Below are positions 18,784-27,911 of a stretch of 64,000 nucleotides of DNA, in pieces (position 1 is the stretch's first letter; every line of letters begins with the position of its first letter). A model generated the notes under the pieces. It did no database searches. It saw only the letters and a list, made by a program, of their open reading frames with translations, and was not told the DNA's origin. Source of the DNA: an uncultured Clostridia bacterium (GTDB lineage: Bacteria; Bacillota; Clostridia; Oscillospirales; Ruminococcaceae); NCBI GenBank assembly GCA_947631995.1, contig CANRNT010000003.1, positions 1 through 64,000 on the forward strand. Reading direction: 5' to 3'. The position numbers and the translations under genes were made by a program.

Positions 18784-19811
18784 AGGCTGTGACCTCCGCT
18801 CTTTCTCATAAGTATTATAAAGAACGGCGCGCCTATTATTGCTGTCAGCACGGATATCGGTATCTGCGCCGCGGAAATGCTCCTTGCGGCCGTATCAACA
18901 AGCGCCATGAACGCCGCTCCTATGCTTACCGAGGCAGGAAGTATCGCTCTGTGGTCGCTGCCGAACGCCATGCGGCAGATATGAGGTATCAGCAGGCCTA
19001 CCCAGCCTACCTGTCCGCACATGGACACGCAGGAAGCCGTTACAGCCGTTGCGCATATCACCGTGACCGTGCGAAGCAGCTTTATATTTGTTCCCAGCGA
19101 TACGGCTTCATCATCGCCCAGCGGAAGTATGTTCAGCTTCCACCTCAGCGCGTAAAGCACCGCTATACCTGCTATGATTATCGGCGCGCCAAGCCTGAGC
19201 TGTTCGTAGCCTGCGCCCGAAAGGCTTCCCATGAGCCAGTAGGTTATCGCAGGAAGCTGCGTTTCTGTATCGGCGGCGAATTTCACCAGCGACACCAGCG
19301 CCGAAAACAGCGAACCTATCATTATTCCCGCAAGCACGACCGAGCCCAGACCGTTCCTGCCGCTTTTTCCGCTTGCCGCCAGCCATGTCAGCGCGACCGC
19401 CGCTATCCCCATAGCGAACGCCGTTACCTGTATGCCTATCATGCCAAAGCCCCACAGCATTGCCAGAGCCGCCCCGAACGATGTCCCCGAAGCCACGCCC
19501 AGCGTATCGGGAGTTGCGAGAGGATTGGAAAAAAGGCTCTGGAACGCGCACCCCGCAACGGAAAGTCCCGCGCCGCAAAGCAATGCGAGAAGTATCCTCG
19601 GCATTCTTATGTTCCATATAACTACCGCCGTTCCGCTTATCTCCTCGCCCGAAAACCTGTCCGCTATCGCATTGAGTATCTCGCCTATCGGATAACTTAT
19701 CCTGCCGATACACAGCGAAGCCAGCGCGGCGGCTATCGGGAGAACGATAAGCAAAACAGCCGCATACGGTCTTACCGCAAGCCTTTTTGCTCTGCCGTCT
19801 TTCTTACTCAT
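18780..19811 (-). CDS. FecCD-type ABC transporter permease
   Basis: RLPRILLALLCGAGLSVAGCAFQSLFSNPLATPDTLGVASGTSFGAALAML-type motif and GQVGWVGLLIPHICRM; 4-bp overlap with ATPase gene. Confidence 0.93.
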   Translation of the reverse strand: MSKKDGRAKRLAVRPYAAVLLIVLPIAAALASLCIGRISYPIGEILNAIADRFSGEEISGTAVVIWNIRMPRILLALLCGAGLSVAGCAFQSLFSNPLATPDTLGVASGTSFGAALAMLWGFGMIGIQVTAFAMGIAAVALTWLAASGKSGRNGLGSVVLAGIMIGSLFSALVSLVKFAADTETQLPAITYWLMGSLSGAGYEQLRLGAPIIIAGIAVLYALRWKLNILPLGDDEAVSLGTNIKLLRTVTVICATAVTASCVSMCGQVGWVGLLIPHICRMAFGSDHRAILPASVSIGAAFMALVDTAARSISAAQIPISVLTAIIGAPFFIILMRKSGGHSL

Positions 19812-20091
19812 CTGAAATTCTTTCTCCGTTTTTCGATGTAACGTTTGAGTATGCCGCCTTTGCGGAAACTCCGTCCAACCTGCCTATCTTTCCCGAAAGC
19901 GCGCTGATCACGCTCTGCGGAGCGTTTACGGCAACGCTTATTATGCTTATTCCCAGCTCGTGATACGGTATGCCCATTCTGCCTATCATATACTCGCTGT
20001 ACTCATGAAGTATCGCGTTGAGCTTTTCAACGCTGTCGCTGTTCTCGACGATTATGCCGATTATCGCTACTCTGTTTTCCGTACTGTCCAT
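19804..20091 (-). CDS. TM1266-like (iron-only hydrogenase system regulator-type) ACT-like protein
   Basis: [76 protein letters not shown]; start placed at ATG 20091 rather than TTG 20121. Confidence 0.8.
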   Translation of the reverse strand: MDSTENRVAIIGIIVENSDSVEKLNAILHEYSEYMIGRMGIPYHELGISIISVAVNAPQSVISALSGKIGRLDGVSAKAAYSNVTSKNGERISDE

Positions 20092-20118
20092 AGTGTTATC
20101 ATTATCCTTCCAAGATTC

Positions 20119-20263
20119 CAAAAATTAAAGACCGCCTTCACCCACAAAAGGCAAAGGCAGTCTCTGTACCAACTGAACCGCAGCGGTTGATCACGGTTAG
20201 TTGCAAATATTACTGTTCGACTGTTCGCCGCTTTCACCTCAAAACAATTTCGGTGTCAGGTGC
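20119..20263 (-). promoter_or_regulatory. Structured operon leader with intrinsic terminator; orphan riboswitch/attenuator candidate
   Basis: Minus strand ~145 nt between promoter and first gene: CACCU...AGGUG pairing, CAACUAACCG...CGGUUCAGUUG pairing, then AGACUGCCUU-loop-AAGGCGGUCUUUAAUUUUU terminator. Confidence 0.7.
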
Positions 20264-20270
20264 TGATATT

Positions 20271-20299
20271 ATATTATCACATTTTTTCCCGTTTGTCAA
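20271..20299 (-). promoter_or_regulatory. Sigma-A type promoter of the nitrogenase-like/ABC operon
   Basis: Minus strand TTGACA - 17 nt - TAATAT. Confidence 0.8.
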
Positions 20300-20362
20300 G
20301 TATCGTATCAGGAAAAACAAGCTTCGCAGTTTCAAGCAGGCAAAAGCGCCTTGCCAGCCTTG

Positions 20363-23008
20363 CTATTCGGTACGCAGCGCGATAACGGGGTCTTTCTTCG
20401 CCGCAAAGCGAGAGGGTATAAGACCTGCTATCAGCGTCAGCAGCATAGAGATTATCACGAGCGCCGCGCCGCCAACGAACGGCAGCTTTGAAAGTCCGCC
20501 GATGTCGGTAATGTGCTTTATGATGATGTTTATCGGAATGTTCAAAAGTACCGTGACTATTATGCCAATAGCGCCCGCGCCGAAGCCGACTATCAGCGTT
20601 TCAGCGTTGAATACGCGCGAGATGTCCTTCTTTGAAGCGCCTATCGCGCGAAGTATACCGATCTCCTTCGTCCTCTCCAGAACAGAGATGTAGGTGATTA
20701 TGCCTATCATGATAGACGAAACTATCAGCGAGATAGCCACGAACGCAATAAGAATGTAGCTTATCGCATTTATGATAGTCGTAACGCTGCTCATCAGCAA
20801 GCCGATGTAGTCGGTGTAAACTATCTCGTTCTCCTCGCCTACCTCATCATTGTAGCCGCTTATCTTGTCTGTAATAGTCTCTTTCGATTCAAAATCCTTC
20901 GGGTAGATGAGTATGCTCGAGGGCTCGCTCAAGTCCGCAACACCCATTAAAGACAGGTTTCCGTCATAAGTCGCATTCGTCTGAAATTGCTCGCCCGACA
21001 TTTCCACTATCTGCTGTAGGGTCATTCCCATGGCTTCCATTTGTTCAATAGATTGCTCTATCTGCGTACGCTGATCCTCGGGAAGTGTAGCAAGATATTC
21101 CTGAAGCATTTCTTCGGTAAATTCGCCGCCCTCAAACTTCATACCCGTGAATACGTCAGTCTCCGGGTCAGCCTGCTGCTCTTTGACTATCTCGCTCTCG
21201 TTTACCTTTGTAATAAGCCTATCCATAAGCTCGCCGCGGTAGCCTATAACGCCTGCCGCCGATGTAGCAACAGCCTCTTCGTTCGGCTTTATTATACCTA
21301 CAACTTTTATGGTTTCGCAGTCGCCCAGCTTGCTCAAAACATACGCGTCGTCTTTCGACTTATCTACCCACCTGCCGTTCTCCTTGGCAAAGTAGTCGGT
21401 GTTCACCATAAGCTTGAATTCCAGACCGAGTATGTCGTCGAAGCTGTAAGATACCTGTTCTATGTCCTGCTTTTCAATAGGCTTTCCTGCCATGGCGTCT
21501 TTGAGCATCTGCTCTATCTCTGAAAAATCTTTCAGACCCAGCGCATACAAAGCCGTGTCAGCAACGCCGTTGTTCTCGTCAACGATAAACACTACCTCGT
21601 TGTAATTCTCGGGCATTCTTCCTGCAAGAACATCGTACTGATTAGCAAGCAGCTCGTCATTATCGAGCATTTGCGTCCATACGCCCATCTGCGACATAGT
21701 CGAAGAATATACCGAGCTCGCATTGCTTTCCATATTGAAAGAAAGTCCCATAGCCGCATACATATCTTCAAAAAGCGTGGTAGGGTTGACCTTTATAAGC
21801 CCGTTCGATGTGTCGGCATTGTAGATGTTCATCGGCGTTGTGTACCTGTACTGAATATCTGTAACAAGCTCGTCAAATCCGTTTTCATCGCTCTCTAAAA
21901 ACGTCTTGAAATCTTTAAGATTGTTGGTTATGACTTGACTCATCATCGTGTTCATCATCGTGAACATCATATCATTCGAGTATATCCTGTCCGCCTCGCG
22001 CTCCTGCTGAACGGGTGCGTCACCTGCCGCCGTCTGGAACATATCCGTGTAGTCAATGGTCTGCGCATCTATCTGAAGCGGATAGCTCGAAAGCGTGTCC
22101 TCCTGCACCCTGTCAATGTACGACTGTACACCGTGCGACAGCGAAAGTATCAGAGCAATGCCTATAATGCCTATGCTTCCCGCAAACGAGGTAAGAAACG
22201 TCCTGCCCTTTTTCGTCATAAGGTTGTTAAGGCTGAGCGACAGCGCCGTAAAGAACGACATCGAAGTCTTTTTCGGCTTGGGAGCGTTCTTAGCCGCCTC
22301 TTCCTCTTTGAGAGCCTGCTGCTCGTCAATTGTGAACGGCTGTGAATCGCTCGTCACCTTGCCGTCAAGCAGCCTGATAGTTCTGGTGGCGTACTTTTCT
22401 GCAAGCTCGGGGTTATGCGTTACCATTATAATAAGCTTGTCTTTCGATATCTCCTTGAGTATCTCCATTATAGCAACGCTCGTCTCCGAGTCCAGCGCGC
22501 CCGTCGGCTCATCGGCAAGCAGTATATCGGGGTCGTTTACAAGCGCACGCGCAATAGCAACTCTCTGCATTTGTCCGCCCGACATCTGGTTGGGCTTTTT
22601 GTTTATCTGGTCGCCCAGACCAACCTTTTTCAGCGCGTCGATAGCCCTCTGACGCCTCTGCGACTTTGAAACGCCCGAAAGCGTAAGCGCAAGCTCTACG
22701 TTAGAAAGCACCGTCTGATGTGGTATCAGATTGTAGCTTTGAAACACAAAACCTATCGAATAATTGCGGTATGTATCCCAGTCTCTGTCCTTGTATTCTT
22801 TTGTAGACTTTCCGTTTATCACAAGGTCGCCGCTCGTGTATTTGTCAAGACCGCCTATAATGTTCAGAAGCGTTGTCTTGCCGCAGCCCGACTGACCCAG
22901 TATCGCAACGAACTCGCTCTCTCTGAAATCTATGCTTACATCTCTCAGCGCGTGAACGACCTCATCGCCTATCGGGTAGTCCTTGACTATATTCTTCAAG
23001 CTGAGCAT
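20363..23008 (-). CDS. MacB-like ABC transporter, fused ATPase-permease (FtsX fold)
   Basis: ATPase domain GQSGCGKTTLLNIIGGLDKYTSG and MSGGQMQRVAIARALVNDPDILLADEPTGALD; C-terminal FtsX-like TM region. Confidence 0.92.
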   Translation of the reverse strand: MLSLKNIVKDYPIGDEVVHALRDVSIDFRESEFVAILGQSGCGKTTLLNIIGGLDKYTSGDLVINGKSTKEYKDRDWDTYRNYSIGFVFQSYNLIPHQTVLSNVELALTLSGVSKSQRRQRAIDALKKVGLGDQINKKPNQMSGGQMQRVAIARALVNDPDILLADEPTGALDSETSVAIMEILKEISKDKLIIMVTHNPELAEKYATRTIRLLDGKVTSDSQPFTIDEQQALKEEEAAKNAPKPKKTSMSFFTALSLSLNNLMTKKGRTFLTSFAGSIGIIGIALILSLSHGVQSYIDRVQEDTLSSYPLQIDAQTIDYTDMFQTAAGDAPVQQEREADRIYSNDMMFTMMNTMMSQVITNNLKDFKTFLESDENGFDELVTDIQYRYTTPMNIYNADTSNGLIKVNPTTLFEDMYAAMGLSFNMESNASSVYSSTMSQMGVWTQMLDNDELLANQYDVLAGRMPENYNEVVFIVDENNGVADTALYALGLKDFSEIEQMLKDAMAGKPIEKQDIEQVSYSFDDILGLEFKLMVNTDYFAKENGRWVDKSKDDAYVLSKLGDCETIKVVGIIKPNEEAVATSAAGVIGYRGELMDRLITKVNESEIVKEQQADPETDVFTGMKFEGGEFTEEMLQEYLATLPEDQRTQIEQSIEQMEAMGMTLQQIVEMSGEQFQTNATYDGNLSLMGVADLSEPSSILIYPKDFESKETITDKISGYNDEVGEENEIVYTDYIGLLMSSVTTIINAISYILIAFVAISLIVSSIMIGIITYISVLERTKEIGILRAIGASKKDISRVFNAETLIVGFGAGAIGIIVTVLLNIPINIIIKHITDIGGLSKLPFVGGAALVIISMLLTLIAGLIPSRFAAKKDPVIALRTE

Positions 23009-23186
23009 TTAGTCTTACATCCCCTTTTCCCGTCTGATAAAATACACAATAATTATATATCACACAATCGAATATGTCAAGAGAGTTTACGAGCTTTAAA
23101 ATATTTTCGTACCCTGCTATAAAATAATTGTTTCCCGCCGTCACAAAATTGACAAATCGAACATAACGTCATAAACTCGGAAATAC

Positions 23187-23219
23187 AAAAAGGCTCCCTT
23201 TTTTCAGGAAGCCTTTTCA
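23187..23219 (-). terminator. Intrinsic terminator of the 23238-25076 gene
   Basis: Minus strand AAAAGGCTTCCTGAAAAAAGGGAGCCTTTTTG. Confidence 0.75.
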
Positions 23220-23237
23220 TAGCATTTTATTTTACTG

Positions 23238-25076
23238 TCAGGCAGCTTTTGATGAGCTGTCATCAGCCTTGGACGAGCTGTCGTCCGCTTTAGAGGAGCT
23301 GTCATCAGTCTTAGAGGAGCTATCGCTTGAAGCAGCCTTTCCGAAGGATGTGGTCGTAAGCGTCTTTCCTTCAGCCGTATTGCTCTCGGTATTTACATAC
23401 TGCGACAAAAGCTCATCTTTGTTTTCCGATACCGCTATCTCTATGACCCAGTCGTCAATATTCAGCTCTCCGTCTGCAACGTAAGCGCTGTCAGCCATAG
23501 CGAGAACATAGAATGTCTTTGTAGTGCTTGCTCCGTCGATATCGCACGCAGCCTCTACCACCAGGAACTGATACAGAACATTGGAGCTTGAAGCTACTTC
23601 GGAGGGAGCTACAAGATAGCTTTCACCCACGGTCACGGAGTTGATTTTGGATATCTGACCCTTGCCGTAGTCTATTACATGGGCGTTTGCGAGATATTCG
23701 CTTCCAACGCTGTCGTCGATATCCTCTAACAGAGACTCAAAAACAGTATCTACATCCAGGCTCTTTGCGTCCTTTATGTCGTTTATGTAGTGAGGAGCTT
23801 CGTCGCCTATGGTGAATTTCTTGGTCACCTCGTCCGAAGCGAGCTTATAGCCCTCCTCGGCAAGCTCTTCAGCGTACCAGCCAACAGACGCGGTAACTGT
23901 AACGGTGTCGCCAATGTCAAGACCGTATCTGTTGTCTATCTCAAAGTATACATAATCTTGTACGACCTCAGGGCAGTTTTCGGTGTTTGCGGAAACATCA
24001 AGATCAGGCGCAACACCCGAATATTTAAGCTCAAATCCCTCAAACGGATCCAATACTTCAAGACCTGTAAGTCCCTCAACGGTGAACTCCTTGGTAAGAG
24101 AATCCTCGTCATAAGTGTAATACTTGCCGTCAATGGTGAAATAACCGCCCGAGAGGCTGTAATAAGGCTCTGCCGTAACTGTTACAACATCTCCGTTGGA
24201 GAGGTCATCGTAATACCAGTCGGAATAGACATAGAACGCGTCAGATTCAATATCGGTAAGCGCGCTGGTATCCAGCTCCATTTCGCCCATACCGTCAACT
24301 CCGGTGAACTTTACGGTAACATTGCTCAGCGGGTCGAGCACCGTAGGCTCAACGAGTCCCTCAACGGTAACGGTGAACTCTGTATTTGTAAGCTTGATAT
24401 TTCTCTTCTTGAGCTTTTCCTCATCGTACTTTACCTTTACCTTAAAGGTATCGCCGTTTTTCAGGTTCTCAACTTCCTTCTTGTCGACCTTGAACTCTAT
24501 CTCGTCGATGAGCTTGGACTGAGCCTTTTCGATATCTTTCTTGGAGTCGAACTTTGTCCATGCGTCCTTGAAGTCCTTGTCGTCCTTGCTAAGCAGCCAC
24601 TTTGAAGCCAGCGAGTTTACAAATCCATCGTAATCATAATCTTCATAGTATTTTGATTCTCTGAACTTGCTGTCAAACGACGGGTCAGAATAAATGTTTT
24701 CAGGTGTCGCAAGATATACCTGCGCGGTCGCCTGACCGTTTATTCCGTCGTATGCAACAAAGTAAAGCTCCTTGCAGTCTATCTTCTGATACTTTGTCAG
24801 AGATACTATGACAGTTACCGCAACGATTATCAGTATTACCGCCGCAGCGACTATCGCGGAGATGATACCTATCTTTTTCTTCTGCTCGGACGACATAGAC
24901 GAAAGCTTTTCGCCCATTGCGCCTATCGGAGAACCGTCGTTTCCGGGAGCCGCAGGTGTGGTATTTGCTTCGGCATTGGCGTTTGCGGCAGAAACGCTCT
25001 GCTTAGCGCCGCACTCTTTGCAAAACTCAGCGGCGTCATCGAGCTGTGCTCCGCAGTTTACACAAAATTTGCTCAT
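23238..25076 (-). CDS. Zinc-ribbon membrane-anchored protein with repeated extracytoplasmic domains and DDSSSKA tail
   Basis: N-terminal CVNCGAQLDDAAEFCKECG zinc ribbon, one TM, repeated VEGL..LDP modules, C-terminal (DDSSSKA)n. Confidence 0.75.
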   Translation of the reverse strand: MSKFCVNCGAQLDDAAEFCKECGAKQSVSAANANAEANTTPAAPGNDGSPIGAMGEKLSSMSSEQKKKIGIISAIVAAAVILIIVAVTVIVSLTKYQKIDCKELYFVAYDGINGQATAQVYLATPENIYSDPSFDSKFRESKYYEDYDYDGFVNSLASKWLLSKDDKDFKDAWTKFDSKKDIEKAQSKLIDEIEFKVDKKEVENLKNGDTFKVKVKYDEEKLKKRNIKLTNTEFTVTVEGLVEPTVLDPLSNVTVKFTGVDGMGEMELDTSALTDIESDAFYVYSDWYYDDLSNGDVVTVTAEPYYSLSGGYFTIDGKYYTYDEDSLTKEFTVEGLTGLEVLDPFEGFELKYSGVAPDLDVSANTENCPEVVQDYVYFEIDNRYGLDIGDTVTVTASVGWYAEELAEEGYKLASDEVTKKFTIGDEAPHYINDIKDAKSLDVDTVFESLLEDIDDSVGSEYLANAHVIDYGKGQISKINSVTVGESYLVAPSEVASSSNVLYQFLVVEAACDIDGASTTKTFYVLAMADSAYVADGELNIDDWVIEIAVSENKDELLSQYVNTESNTAEGKTLTTTSFGKAASSDSSSKTDDSSSKADDSSSKADDSSSKAA

Positions 25077-25219
25077 CGAATATACCTCCAGTATAAACAT
25101 TTAATTAAATAAGCTTATAAAATTATTTTACAACACCAAATTTGATATGTCAAGTATTTTTACCTCTGTTTTATCATTATTGTATAATCTGACGATACGG
25201 GCGCTGCAAAATGGCGGCG

Positions 25220-26056
25220 TCATGTATTATTATGTCTAAATCTTTCGAGAAATGAATGTTTTTCGCCCATGACCTTATACGACACGAGCGTATCGCAGTC
25301 GGCGGTATGGATACTGTTGAATATGTTCTTTTTCACCTTTGGTTCGTCCTTTTCAAGACATTCTATAAGCTTTTTGACATATGCGCGCTTGGAGGAGCTC
25401 TCGCCGTCAGAAAAGCGGCAGGCGCACCTTAAAAATTCCAGACCGTTGTACTGCGCCCATTTGATTATATGCCGCTCCTGCACCATATATATCGGTCGGA
25501 TAAGCTCCATGCCCTCAAAATGGTTGCTTTTTACCCTCGGCAACATACCTTGTATCTGCGCGCCGAACAAAATACCCATGAGAGTTGTTTCTATAACGTC
25601 GTCAAAGTTATGTCCGAGAGCGATTTTATTGCAGCCTGCCTCCTGCGCCGTCTTGTAAAGCCAGCCGCGCCGCTTGCGCGCGCACACCCAGCACGGAGAT
25701 TTCTCCTTTTGTGACTGCGACTGTTCAAGCACGTCCGTATCGAATATCTTTACGGGTATCTCCAGCTCGGCGCAGTTTTTCTCCAGACGCTCCCTGTTCT
25801 CCCTGCTGTAGCCGGGATCCATAGAGATGAATATCACGCTCACACCGCTGTGTCTTTCGGCGTACTGCTTCATCAGCAGAGCGAGCAGAGCCGAGTCCTT
25901 TCCTCCCGAAACGCAGACGGCTATCCTGTCCCCCTCCTGTATAAGCTCATATCTTTCTATGGCTTCGTAAAAAGGCGTCATCAGCTCGTGCGAGAACCTT
26001 GTCGTTATGCTCTGCATGACCTTCTGCGCCTTTGTCAAAATACGTTTATCTTCCAT
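25220..26056 (-). CDS. TtcA-like tRNA 2-thiolation family ATP pyrophosphatase
   Basis: PP-loop CVSGGKDSALLALLM, CWVCARKRRGWLYKTAQEAGCNKIALGHNFDDVIETTLMGILF. Confidence 0.88.
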   Translation of the reverse strand: MEDKRILTKAQKVMQSITTRFSHELMTPFYEAIERYELIQEGDRIAVCVSGGKDSALLALLMKQYAERHSGVSVIFISMDPGYSRENRERLEKNCAELEIPVKIFDTDVLEQSQSQKEKSPCWVCARKRRGWLYKTAQEAGCNKIALGHNFDDVIETTLMGILFGAQIQGMLPRVKSNHFEGMELIRPIYMVQERHIIKWAQYNGLEFLRCACRFSDGESSSKRAYVKKLIECLEKDEPKVKKNIFNSIHTADCDTLVSYKVMGEKHSFLERFRHNNT

Positions 26057-26744
26057 ACACTATATCCTTTACTATCTCACCCGCTATGACAAGTCCCGCC
26101 GCCGAGGGAACGAACGCGTTGCTTGCGGGTACGCTGCTTTTGCCAGTGACGGGCGTTATCGGCATTTCCTTTGAGTAAACGCATTTGAGCGACTTTACTC
26201 CTCTTGCTCTCAGTTCTCTTCTCATAACTCTTGCCAGCGGACACACGCTCGTATCGTAAATATCCGCGGCTTCTATCGCGGTCGGGTCAAGCTTGTTGCC
26301 CATACCCATACAGCTTATTATCTTCACGCCTGCCTTTTCGGCTCTTACCGCAAGCTCCAGCTTTGCCGTAACGGTATCCACGCAGTCGGCGATATAAGTA
26401 TACTTTTTCAGATCGAAGCCGTCAGCATTTTCGGGCAGATAGAACATATCATACCTTTCCGTCCTGCAATCGGGAGCTATATCCCGCACACGCTCCTGCG
26501 CTGCTTCTGTTTTCAGCTTGCCTACCGTGCTGTGAAGAGCGACTATCTGCCTGTTCATATTGCTGACCGCCACTCTGTCGGCGTCTATCAGCGCAATACT
26601 GCCTATACCGCTCCTCGCCAAGGCTTCTACGACGTATCCGCCAACTCCGCCTATGCCGAACACGGCTACCGAAGCGTTTTTCAGCCTGTTTATCCCCTCT
26701 TCGCCGAACATCATTTCCGTTCTTGAAAGCTCTTCACTTATCAT
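26046..26744 (-). CDS. tcdA: ThiF/E1-like, TcdA-type tRNA threonylcarbamoyladenosine dehydratase
   Basis: VAVFGIGGVGGYVVEALARSGIGSIALIDADRVAVSNMNRQ. Confidence 0.85.
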   Translation of the reverse strand: MISEELSRTEMMFGEEGINRLKNASVAVFGIGGVGGYVVEALARSGIGSIALIDADRVAVSNMNRQIVALHSTVGKLKTEAAQERVRDIAPDCRTERYDMFYLPENADGFDLKKYTYIADCVDTVTAKLELAVRAEKAGVKIISCMGMGNKLDPTAIEAADIYDTSVCPLARVMRRELRARGVKSLKCVYSKEMPITPVTGKSSVPASNAFVPSAAGLVIAGEIVKDIVYGR

Positions 26745-27903
26745 CAGCCGCCGCTTCTCCTTTCCTGTTTGCCAACCTCGAAAGAGCGGAGTATACCACC
26801 GAAAACAGCGGTATAAACACTATCATTCCCAAAACGCCCATCATATCGCCGCCTATTATTACTGCCAGAAGCGTCCAAAGCGGAGGCAGTCCTACCGAGC
26901 CGCCAACTACTCTGGGGTATATGAGATTTCCCTCCAACTGCTGCAAAACAAAGAACAGCACAATGAACCATATCGCTTTTACGGGCGATACCGTTACTAT
27001 AAGCACCGCTCCTACCGCCAGTCCTATAAACGCTCCGAATATCGGTATCAGCGCTGTGACAGTTATCAGCGAGCTGACCACCAGAGCGTAAGGGAAGCGC
27101 AGCAGAGTCATACTGACAAAGAACATCGAACCCAGTATGCAGGCTTCCAGACATTGTCCCGATATAAAGCTTGAAAACACGTCGGATATCCTTTTAAGCT
27201 CGTCAAACAGCCTGTCCAGCTTACCCGTATCTATATGCGCCGCAAGGAATTTCTTTATCTGCGCGGCTATGCGCTCCTTTTCTTTCAGGACGCTCATCAT
27301 TATAATAAGCGCGGCAACGAAGTAATATATCCCCATAAGCGCTGACTTTATCAGCCCCAGAGCCATTCCTACCGCCGTTCCCGAGCCTGCCACCGCCCAG
27401 TTGGCTATCTTCTCCGCGATATCCGAATTATCCCGCTCGAATATATAGTACGCCGCCATAGGCGAGAATTTTTCTATCTCTCCGCGTTTTTCGGCAAGCT
27501 TATCGGGCAGCTGTGAAAGGCTTTCCATCATGCCTTTAAGGCTTCCCGCCAGCTCGGGTATTACCAGAAACATTACAAACGCCACCACCGCGGCTATCAG
27601 AAGCAAAGAAACATTAAGGCTCACTATCCTAAGCAAGCCTTTTTCCCTTTCGGACATATCCTTGTTTTTAGCGCTTTTGCCGTTTTTTCTGACACGCGTT
27701 CTTATCCTGACATACAGCCGCTCCAATGCGCTCATCGGTATGTTTACTATAAAAGCCATTACCAGACCTATAGTTACGGGGAAGAACGCCGACGCCACAA
27801 ATCTGACCGCCGCTGCAGCCTTGTCCGTATGCGTGACACAAAACAGGCATAGCGCCGCAAAAAACGAGATCGCTGTGATCTTTAGCACAACCTCTTTTTT
27901 CAT
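26734..27903 (-). CDS. AI-2E family transporter
   Basis: 389 aa polytopic; PIFGAFIGLAVGAVLIVTVSPVKAIWFIVLFFVLQQLEGNLIYPRVVGGSVGLPPLW. Confidence 0.92.
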   Translation of the reverse strand: MKKEVVLKITAISFFAALCLFCVTHTDKAAAAVRFVASAFFPVTIGLVMAFIVNIPMSALERLYVRIRTRVRKNGKSAKNKDMSEREKGLLRIVSLNVSLLLIAAVVAFVMFLVIPELAGSLKGMMESLSQLPDKLAEKRGEIEKFSPMAAYYIFERDNSDIAEKIANWAVAGSGTAVGMALGLIKSALMGIYYFVAALIIMMSVLKEKERIAAQIKKFLAAHIDTGKLDRLFDELKRISDVFSSFISGQCLEACILGSMFFVSMTLLRFPYALVVSSLITVTALIPIFGAFIGLAVGAVLIVTVSPVKAIWFIVLFFVLQQLEGNLIYPRVVGGSVGLPPLWTLLAVIIGGDMMGVLGMIVFIPLFSVVYSALSRLANRKGEAAADDK

Positions 27904-27911
27904 CTCTTACC

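Noticed and set aside
18789-19841. 350-aa plus-strand ORF
   Set aside because: Fully antisense to the FecCD permease gene; low-complexity R/Y-rich translation with no recognisable domain, so a high-GC shadow ORF.
20119-20263. Cobalamin riboswitch for the FecBCD/BtuFCD-like operon
   Set aside because: The B12-box (GCCACUG-type) and GGGAA core I would expect are absent; kept as an orphan leader instead. An Infernal search is needed to be sure.
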